Origin: Verrucomicrobiota bacterium
GTDB taxonomy: Bacteria > Verrucomicrobiota > Verrucomicrobiia > Verrucomicrobiales > Verrucomicrobiaceae
NCBI GenBank assembly: GCA_021413535.1
Contig: JAIOQF010000020.1
Span: forward strand, 1-7,630
Length of the DNA: 7,630 nucleotides
Reading direction: 5' to 3'
A model generated the notes under the pieces. The model ran no database searches. It worked only from the letters and a program-made list of their open reading frames with translations, and was not told the origin of the DNA. The position numbers and the translations under genes were made by a program. Positions 1-4,757 of this stretch are shown in pieces; positions within the stretch are counted from its first letter, which is position 1, and every line of letters begins with the position of its first letter.

Positions 1-161
1 GCGACTGTCCAGGGAGTCGCGACATCGGGACGCGCGGGAGTGAGGAAGCTGCATTCCTCGACCTGCACATAAGGGCCGTCGTAAACGATCCTGCCGGGCA
101 GCTTGCGCCAACCTTCGTGATCTTTGATCTCGCAGAGCTCGAAGTCGGGAATCATCAGCAT
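1..161 (-). CDS. Probable NUDIX hydrolase, N-terminal fragment (gene runs off the left edge)
   Basis: An open minus-strand frame gives 53 residues before the edge, beginning MLMIPDFELCEIKDHEGW and continuing through KLPGRIVYDGPYVQVEE to ATPWTV. The pattern of W-x-K-L, then (V)Y-D/E-G-P-Y/F-V-x-V, then a W-T-V strand is what I know from the N-terminal beta-strands of ADP-ribose-pyrophosphatase-like NUDIX proteins. The diagnostic NUDIX box (GX5EX7REUXEEXGU) would lie beyond the edge, so the family call is inference. The ATG at 161 shares one base with the argH stop (TGATG), which suggests translational coupling. A second in-frame ATG lies at 155. No clear ribosome binding site is visible, as expected for a coupled start. 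If the family is right, the enzyme would hydrolyse a nucleoside-diphosphate-linked metabolite in the cytoplasm. I am fairly sure this is a real gene and only moderately sure of its product. Confidence 0.55.
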   Translation of the reverse strand, partial: MLMIPDFELCEIKDHEGWRKLPGRIVYDGPYVQVEECSFLTPARPDVATPWTV

Positions 162-1531
162 CAGTCCACAGAGAGTTGCTTCCGCCAATGCTTGAGCCGG
201 GCGGCGACGTTCGCGGGAGATGGAGCGCCGGCAGATTTCCGTTTTGAAAGGGCGGTATCGATCTTCAAAACCGCACCGACATCCTTGCCGAAGGCTTTGG
301 AGAATTTACGATAGTCTTCAACGCTAAATTCATTGAGTGCACGTTTCGACTTCACGCTATAGGCCACGATCTTACCGATCACTTCATGCGCTTCACGGAA
401 CGGCACGCCGTGATTCACGAGATAATCTGCCAGATCAGTCGCGAGCAACATCGGATCCGACGCCGCGGCTTGCGTCTTAGCGACATTCACATCCAGGCCG
501 CGGATCATTTCGGCGAAAACTTCGAGCGCCAGTTTGATGGTGTCCACAGAATCGAAGAGCGGTTCCTTGTCCTCTTGCAAATCGCGATTGTAGGTCATGG
601 GCAGACCCTTGAGCGTAGTGAGCAGGGACATCAAATTTCCCACGAGCCTGCCGGATTTTCCGCGCGTGAGTTCGGCGACATCAGGATTCTTTTTCTGCGG
701 CATCAGGCTGGAGCCGGTGGTGTGCGCATCGCTCAGCGTGATGAAACCAAACTCGGCGCTGGCCCAGAGGATGATGTCTTCGCTGAGCCGCGAGAGATGG
801 ACGCCGGTGAGCGCGATGACAAAGAGCAACTCCGCCATGAAGTCGCGATCACTCACAGCATCCATCGAGTTTTGCGAGACAGCGTCGAAGCCAAGCTCTT
901 TGGCGACAAAGGAACGATCCACAATGATCGTCGAGCCCGCGATCGCGCCGGAGCCGAGCGGGAGCACATTGAGCCGCTTTCGCGTGTCCGCGAGCCGGAC
1001 TGTATCACGCGCCAGCAACTCGACGTAAGCGAGCAGATGATGAGCGAACAAGACGGGCTGCGCGCGCTGAAGGTGCGTGTAGCCAGGCATGACGATCTGT
1101 TCGTGGTGCGCGGCGCATTCCACCAAGGCCCGCTGCATGTCGCGCACGAGTTTGACAATGGAATCAATTTCATCGCGGCACCAGAGACGGGTGTCGGTGG
1201 CGACTTGGTCGTTGCGGCTGCGCGCGGTGTGGAGCTTCGCGCCCGGCGCACCAATCCGCTGGGTGAGGGCGGATTCGATGTTCATGTGCACGTCTTCAAG
1301 TTCTTCGCGCCAGGTGAATTTTCCGGCATCGATGTCCGCCTTGATTTCGAGCAGACCTTTCTCGATCGCCTTAAATTCCTTTGCGGTGAGGATGCCAGCT
1401 TTGGTCAGCGCCTTGGCGTGGGCGATGGAGCCCCAGATGTCATGGGCGTAGAGCTTGTGATCGAAGGATACAGACTCGCCGTAGCGCTGCACGAGGGCGC
1501 TGGTGGGTTGGGTGAAACGGCCTTTCCACAT
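161..1531 (-). CDS. argH: Argininosuccinate lyase
   Basis: This cytoplasmic enzyme cleaves argininosuccinate to arginine and fumarate, the last step of arginine biosynthesis, and belongs to the fumarase/aspartase superfamily. The protein is 456 residues, normal for ArgH. Visible family blocks, numbered from the chosen start: MWKGRF at the N-terminus, HTARSRNDQ near 101-109, GYTHLQRAQP near 150-159 (with the His of the active site), VSDRDF near 226-231, and the superfamily signature GSSLMPQKKNP near 273-283, which carries the catalytic serine loop. I chose the ATG at 1531 because ArgH proteins typically begin MWxGRF. A GTG at 1540 would add three residues. Neither start has a good Shine-Dalgarno sequence. 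The stop overlaps the next gene by one base, so the two are probably co-transcribed. All key motifs look intact and no frameshift is seen. Confidence 0.97.
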   Translation of the reverse strand: MWKGRFTQPTSALVQRYGESVSFDHKLYAHDIWGSIAHAKALTKAGILTAKEFKAIEKGLLEIKADIDAGKFTWREELEDVHMNIESALTQRIGAPGAKLHTARSRNDQVATDTRLWCRDEIDSIVKLVRDMQRALVECAAHHEQIVMPGYTHLQRAQPVLFAHHLLAYVELLARDTVRLADTRKRLNVLPLGSGAIAGSTIIVDRSFVAKELGFDAVSQNSMDAVSDRDFMAELLFVIALTGVHLSRLSEDIILWASAEFGFITLSDAHTTGSSLMPQKKNPDVAELTRGKSGRLVGNLMSLLTTLKGLPMTYNRDLQEDKEPLFDSVDTIKLALEVFAEMIRGLDVNVAKTQAAASDPMLLATDLADYLVNHGVPFREAHEVIGKIVAYSVKSKRALNEFSVEDYRKFSKAFGKDVGAVLKIDTALSKRKSAGAPSPANVAARLKHWRKQLSVD

Positions 1532-1664
1532 GGGGAGCACGAAGACTAGCTGCGAAAAATCAAATTACAAAACACAAAGTATCAGTCTCCGGTAATGCAA
1601 AAAAGTGTCACCAGCTTTCCGCATGGGCGGGGTAAATTTGCGACAAGTTTGATTATTCATCTTA

Positions 1665-1698
1665 GTTGGCGAACAGAAAATTGTTGGCGAACAGAAAA
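1665..1698. repeat. Short tandem direct repeat (two 16-bp copies, 18-bp period)
   Basis: The 16-bp unit GTTGGCGAACAGAAAA occurs identically at 1665-1680 and 1683-1698, with TT between the copies. It lies in the 245-bp gap between the end of the Fur-family gene and the start of argH. It could be a replication-slippage duplication or a paired binding site upstream of argH; the sequence alone does not decide. The rest of the gap (1532-1776) shows nothing I can support: no convincing promoter pair, terminator or RNA gene. Confidence 0.75.
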
Positions 1699-1776
1699 CA
1701 CGCGCCGAGGCTGAAGGCCATGTGATGCCGATTAGTAATGGCCCGAAGCATGGTGAGAATACATCACCGATGCGCC

Positions 1777-2262
1777 TTACCTTGTGCCAGGCGATTTGTG
1801 TTTCACGTTTTGAAACCGGCATTGTCCCGTGCGCTCCAGTTCGTCGCATTTGGCGACGATGCGGATGCTTTTGCTGGCGGGGGTGAATCCCAGCCGGCGC
1901 GTGATGCAGTCTTCGAGCACGGCGATGTGCTCGTCCTCGAACTCGACGACGCGGTCGCAGTCGGTGCAGATGAGGTGGTTGTGCTCCGGTTTGTCGAGGA
2001 AGTTCGGATCGTAGTAAGTCTGGTCGCGGCCCAGATCCACCTCGCGCAAGAGGCCGCATTTCACGAGCAATCCCAACGTGCGATAGACCGTGGCCCGGGA
2101 GATGCTGCGGTCGATCCGACGTGTCATTTCGTGAAGCTGGTCCGCATTGAAATGTTCGCGTGTGCCGAACGCGGCCTCAATGATCACATCGCGCGGCTTG
2201 GTGCGGCGGAGGCCGCTGCTGGCGAGGAAGCTGTCGAGTTGCTGGCGGACGGTTTCGGTCAT
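1777..2262 (-). CDS. Fur-family metal-responsive transcriptional regulator
   Basis: This is a predicted cytoplasmic DNA-binding repressor of the Fur family, which senses Fe, Zn, Mn or peroxide depending on the subgroup. The protein has 161 residues, typical for Fur. An N-terminal winged helix includes HFNADQLHE (37-45) and the recognition-helix block SRATVYRTL (55-63). It is followed by the hinge and dimerisation domain with HNHLICTDC (94-102), which supplies histidine metal ligands and the first CxxC pair, and an acidic stretch VEFEDEH (106-112). A second cysteine pair, C139 and C148, is spaced CX8C, wider than the CX2C or CX4C I know from well-studied members. The ATG at 2262 gives the usual Fur N-terminus; an upstream in-frame ATG at 2301 sits in repeat DNA and would add 13 unlikely residues. 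There is no Shine-Dalgarno sequence. Whether it is Fur, Zur or PerR cannot be decided from these residues alone. Confidence 0.93.
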   Translation of the reverse strand: MTETVRQQLDSFLASSGLRRTKPRDVIIEAAFGTREHFNADQLHEMTRRIDRSISRATVYRTLGLLVKCGLLREVDLGRDQTYYDPNFLDKPEHNHLICTDCDRVVEFEDEHIAVLEDCITRRLGFTPASKSIRIVAKCDELERTGQCRFQNVKHKSPGTR

Positions 2263-2281
2263 GAGGAGAACGTCGAGTATT

Positions 2282-2330
2282 GAACATCGAACATGGAACA
2301 TTGAAAGCGGAAAGTCGGAATGCGGAAGTC
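2282..2330. repeat. Degenerate 7-bp tandem repeat (GAACATn-like)
   Basis: Seven consecutive 7-bp units can be read: gaacatc, gaacatg, gaacatt, gaaagcg, gaaagtc, ggaatgc, ggaagtc. The first three are identical apart from the last base; the later four keep only a G-A/G-A start. The array lies just upstream of the Fur-family gene start and inside the 143-bp divergent gap before the M23 peptidase gene. Heptameric interspersed arrays of this style are known from cyanobacteria (STRR sequences), and I recall similar GAACATT-type strings in verrucomicrobial and planctomycete intergenic DNA. That comparison is from memory and was not searched. Confidence 0.65.
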
Positions 2331-2405
2331 ATAGGGCAAAGGTCAGAGGTAGGTGACTCAGTGGTGCTGTTGACGGGTGGGGATGGTGGTGTGATCAGTG
2401 GGGTG

Positions 2406-3056
2406 ATGTTGCGTGTTGCTAGGTTTCTTTGGATGGTTCCCCTTTTTGGGCTGGCGTCATGCGGGCGGGAGAAAGAGACTGAGCCGCAGCCATTTGATGC
2501 AGCCTTTGTGCGGCTGTCGGCGGCGGAGGTTGCGACTTTGCCGCTGGCGGTTTCGTTTGAAATGCCTATGGGCGGCGAGCAGGGGGCGCTGGTTTATAAT
2601 GCCCAGCCTTTTCGCACCACGCGACATCTGGGGGACGATCTCAATGGGATCGGTGGCTGGAATTCTGACTTGGGAGACCCGGTGTATGCGGCGGGGGCGG
2701 GCCGGGTGATTTATTCCGGGATGCCGGGACCGGGGTGGGGGAATATGATTATTTTAGCGCATCGGGTGCGAGAGCCGGAGGCCGCGCGTGGGTGGCGGGT
2801 TTATCAGACGGTTTACGCCCATTTGGAGAAGAGATTGGTCCGGGAAGGTGAGGTGGTGCGGCGGGGACAGAAGATTGGGAGCGTGGGCACGGCGGATGGA
2901 CGATACCTGGCGCATCTGCATTTTGAAGTGCGGCGGAGCGGGTCGGTTTATCCTGGGGCTGGCTATGCGGATGCGCCTTTAGATCGAGTTTCACCGGATG
3001 CATTTATTAAGGCGCATCGTGGTGCTGCGGATGACGTTTTGCTTCCGGCTCCGTGA
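2406..3056 (+). CDS. M23-family metallopeptidase-like lipoprotein
   Basis: This is a predicted peptidoglycan endopeptidase or LytM-like factor acting in the periplasm, lipid-anchored to a membrane. The 216-residue protein starts with a lipoprotein signal: MLRVARFLWMVPLFGLASC, with lipobox LASC and the modified cysteine at 19. The M23 core follows: HLGDD (74-78, giving the HxxxD zinc pair), the beta-rich segment DPVYAAGAGRVIYSG (91-105), GWGNMIILAH (110-119), YAHL (137-140), GQKIGSVGT (154-162), and the final HLH (170-172) with FEVR. All the usual zinc and catalytic histidines are present, so it may be active rather than a degenerate LytM activator. I chose the ATG at 2406 because it gives a clean signal peptide; the frame is open back to 2280, but that extension is repeat-derived. 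A G-rich stretch (tggggtg) just before the ATG may serve as a weak ribosome binding site. It is divergent from the Fur-family gene and convergent with the ligase. Confidence 0.9.
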   Translation: MLRVARFLWMVPLFGLASCGREKETEPQPFDAAFVRLSAAEVATLPLAVSFEMPMGGEQGALVYNAQPFRTTRHLGDDLNGIGGWNSDLGDPVYAAGAGRVIYSGMPGPGWGNMIILAHRVREPEAARGWRVYQTVYAHLEKRLVREGEVVRRGQKIGSVGTADGRYLAHLHFEVRRSGSVYPGAGYADAPLDRVSPDAFIKAHRGAADDVLLPAP

Positions 3057-3059
3057 GTG

Positions 3060-3095
3060 GAGCTTTCATTCATATTTTCGCGTTTTGTGAAGCTC
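3060..3095. terminator. Possible weak terminator hairpin between convergent genes
   Basis: The 38-bp gap between the M23 gene (stop at 3056) and the oppositely oriented ligase gene (stop at 3095) holds an inverted repeat. GAGCTTTCA at 3060-3068 pairs with TGAAGCTC at 3088-3095, with one bulged T and a 19-base loop. The loop is long and the following T-run is poor, so it could be a weak terminator or chance. Its placement between two convergent stops is the main support. Confidence 0.3.
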
Positions 3096-4441
3096 TATAA
3101 AATAGGTTCGCGAACCACGAGACGGAATTTGCCGGTCTGGGGATCGATCTCCAGCGTGTCCACCTGCTCAATTTCAAAATGCACATTGCTCATCTCTTTT
3201 TCGGCAAGGATGGCGTTCATTTTATCGCGGATTCGGTCGCAAGTGGCCTGTTGTTCCTGGATGGATTGACCGGCATTCAGCCTCGCGCGGAAGCGGAAAG
3301 ATGTTTTGTTTTCCAAGACAATCTGCCAGGCATTCAGTCCGCTGACGATCAGTTCGACGATGACGATCGGATGAATGAAGTCTTCCTGGCCATGGCAGTT
3401 GGTGAAGATGAGGGCGTCTTCGCTGCGGCCGACGATTTCTTTTACTTTGGTGAAGGGGAGCTTGGTTGATCCATTCAAGTCTGGCACCAGCACGTCGTCC
3501 ATGCGGTAGCGTATCAGCGGCATGGTTTCGTTGAACAAGTTGGTGACGCAGGTGTGATCGGGGTTGAGTTCGAAAATTAGATCGTCTTCCAGCAGGTGCA
3601 TGCCGTTGGAGCCGGGGAGTGTCATGCCCATGTAGAGATGCTCACTGGAGGCATAGGCATTCATGACGGGGACATGGAAAGCGCGCTCAAGACAGGCTTT
3701 GGTTTCGAGCAGGAGGGGCTCGCCGCCATTACCGACATGGGTGGGCTTGATTCGGAGCTCGCCACGCTCCTGAGCTTCGGCCAGCACCCTGAGCACGGTT
3801 CCGTAGCCGGAGAGCACATGCGGCTGAAATTTGTTCAGTTCGGCTATGATTTCCGGCATGGGCCGGCCCACATCGAAGGTGCGAACGTCATAGAAAAGAT
3901 TATTGGTGCCGTGATTTCCGGTGAGGATCAGGCTGGCGCCGGCGAAGTGGCCGCGGGTGGCGGCGACGAAAGCAGTCCGCCGCCGCCAGCGCAGGGGTGC
4001 GGCCCGCACCGCATGACTGGACCCCTTGATCCAAGCCTCATGCGAGAAGACGAAATAGCCCACGGTGCCTGAGGTGCCCGAGGTGTGGAGCACGTGAAAG
4101 CGGCCTTCAAACAATTCTTGCGGATCCGTCGAGCGCGCCAGAAAATCGGCGATGCGATCCCGCGTGATGCGACGATCCGTGACGATGTCGTCAAAGTGCC
4201 TGATCACATCGTGCTTGGTCAGAATCGGAAAATCAGCAGGCAGGCAAGTCGCCGGATTAATGCCGTGCTGCTCGATGATGGCGCGATAATAACGCGAGTG
4301 ATGCTGGACGCGTGAGACGAGTCGGCGAAACTTTTTGAGCTGGGCGGCCTCGAGTTTCGCGCGGGAAATTCGCAAATTGCAGCGGTGATCCCACAGGGTC
4401 TTGAGCCACAAATACGATTCTTTTGGAGTATACAATTTCAT
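3095..4441 (-). CDS. PaaK-like AMP-forming ligase (phenylacetate-CoA ligase / CapK family)
   Basis: This is a predicted cytoplasmic adenylate-forming enzyme that would activate a carboxylic acid as its acyl-AMP and usually pass it to CoA or a carrier thiol. The 448-residue protein matches the PaaK length. Visible core motifs: the phosphate loop TSGTSGTVG (120-128), GNGGEPLL (237-244), YASSEH (263-268) where related enzymes have YG/S-x-T/S-E, RYRMDD (311-316) for ribose binding, the hinge GRSEDALI (338-345), and a C-terminal GKFRLVV with K438 in the place of the adenylation lysine. The ATG at 4441 is preceded by GAGAGG with a 6-base spacer. The frame is open upstream to 4570, but that part has no family similarity that I recognise. 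It lies divergently beside a polyketide synthase, so a role in supplying a starter acyl or aryl unit is plausible. The substrate cannot be read from the sequence, and phenylacetate itself is only the family name. Confidence 0.88.
   Translation of the reverse strand: MKLYTPKESYLWLKTLWDHRCNLRISRAKLEAAQLKKFRRLVSRVQHHSRYYRAIIEQHGINPATCLPADFPILTKHDVIRHFDDIVTDRRITRDRIADFLARSTDPQELFEGRFHVLHTSGTSGTVGYFVFSHEAWIKGSSHAVRAAPLRWRRRTAFVAATRGHFAGASLILTGNHGTNNLFYDVRTFDVGRPMPEIIAELNKFQPHVLSGYGTVLRVLAEAQERGELRIKPTHVGNGGEPLLLETKACLERAFHVPVMNAYASSEHLYMGMTLPGSNGMHLLEDDLIFELNPDHTCVTNLFNETMPLIRYRMDDVLVPDLNGSTKLPFTKVKEIVGRSEDALIFTNCHGQEDFIHPIVIVELIVSGLNAWQIVLENKTSFRFRARLNAGQSIQEQQATCDRIRDKMNAILAEKEMSNVHFEIEQVDTLEIDPQTGKFRLVVREPIL
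3105..3116. repeat. Perfect 12-bp palindrome at the 3' end of the ligase gene
   Basis: GGTTCGCGAACC is a perfect inverted repeat covering codons near the ligase C-terminus. Read on the minus strand it is followed by TATTTTATAG, so it superficially resembles a short intrinsic terminator, but it lies just inside the coding sequence and the stem would be 4-5 bp. A protein-binding palindrome or chance are alternatives. Confidence 0.4.
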
Positions 4442-4447
4442 GAGCGG

Positions 4448-4453
4448 CCTCTC
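4448..4453 (-). promoter_or_regulatory. Ribosome binding site of the PaaK-like ligase gene
   Basis: On the minus strand GAGAGG is followed by six bases and the ATG at 4441. Most other minus-strand genes here lack such a site, so this one supports choosing 4441 over the upstream in-frame ATG at 4570. Confidence 0.6.
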
Positions 4454-4670
4454 GGCGATTGCGCGACGGAGGCGAGGTTTGTGCCCGAAAGGCACTTTCT
4501 TCAAGGAATAAATATTTCCTGGCGGGCCGCATCTGATGTCACGAGTGACCACCGCGCTCGCCGCGAGCACTCGGTTTATTTCTTAATGTTGCCGGGAAAA
4601 TTCCTTGGCAGCCAGCTTGTGCATTAAAACGTATGATCGACAGGGCGCGGGAATCGGGGGTGAAATGCGC

Positions 4671-4698
4671 TTGCCATCAGAAAAATCCACAGCATAAT
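4671..4698 (+). promoter_or_regulatory. Candidate sigma70-type promoter for the polyketide synthase
   Basis: TTGCCA (4671-4676) and CATAAT (4693-4698) are separated by 16 bp. Each hexamer matches the sigma70 consensus in 5 of 6 positions. Transcription would begin near 4705, leaving a leader of about 53 bases before the synthase ATG. It is the best promoter-like pair I noticed in the gaps of this window; it is a prediction only. Confidence 0.55.
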
Positions 4699-4704
4699 CA
4701 ACGT

Positions 4705-4746
4705 CCCCTCTGGAGGACTCACTCCCACTAACGCCCCTCTAAAGGA
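4705..4746 (+). repeat. Imperfect direct repeat in the synthase leader
   Basis: CCCCTCTGGAGGA (4705-4717) and CCCCTCTAAAGGA (4734-4746) differ at two bases and are offset by 29 bp; both follow AACG(T). The second copy includes the AAGGA that serves as the likely ribosome binding site. The first copy includes GGAGGA but has no start codon nearby. Confidence 0.55.
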
Positions 4747-4747
4747 A
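4742..4747 (+). promoter_or_regulatory. Ribosome binding site of the polyketide synthase gene
   Basis: AAGGAA is followed by ten bases and the ATG at 4758. The spacing is slightly long. An in-frame TAA at 4740 excludes any earlier start, so 4758 is the first usable ATG. Confidence 0.5.
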
Positions 4748-4757
4748 CCCCAATCGT

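Larger units (their letters stand above)
4442..4757. other. Divergent intergenic region between the ligase and polyketide synthase genes
   Basis: The 316-bp gap separates the two divergent starts and probably carries both promoters. On the ligase side, the only supported site is the ribosome binding sequence at 4448-4453; I see no convincing -35/-10 pair reading leftward. A 5-bp stem with a 3-base loop (GCTCG / CGAGC, 4556-4568) is present and could be an operator half-site arrangement or chance. On the synthase side there is a good promoter (4671-4698), a 29-bp-spaced direct repeat (4705-4746) and a ribosome binding site. I see no tRNA, riboswitch or small ORF that I can support. Confidence 0.6.

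Noticed and set aside
386..1549. Plus-strand open frame of 387 codons antisense to argH
   Set aside because: It lies entirely opposite a gene with every ArgH motif. Its product shows no recognisable domain, and long antisense frames are expected from the codon bias of a GC-rich gene.
1532..1640. Possible argH promoter (TGTAAT-like -10 on the minus strand near 1565)
   Set aside because: No acceptable -35 hexamer lies at the right distance.
1565..2059. Minus-strand open frame of 164 codons overlapping the Fur-family gene and the gap
   Set aside because: The translation is an Arg/Pro/His-rich shadow of the Fur-family gene in another frame, followed by non-coding sequence including the direct repeat.
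2280..2405. N-terminal extension of the M23 gene starting at 2280
   Set aside because: The first part is a translation of the heptamer repeat and the rest is low-complexity. The ATG at 2406 gives a clean lipoprotein signal peptide.
2263..2405. Fur box for autoregulation in the divergent gap
   Set aside because: No 19-bp GATAATGATAATCATTATC-like palindrome is present; only the heptamer repeat and G/T-rich sequence are seen.
4442..4570. N-terminal extension of the PaaK-like ligase to the ATG at 4570
   Set aside because: The added 43 residues show no family similarity that I recognise, and a ribosome binding site sits directly before the ATG at 4441.
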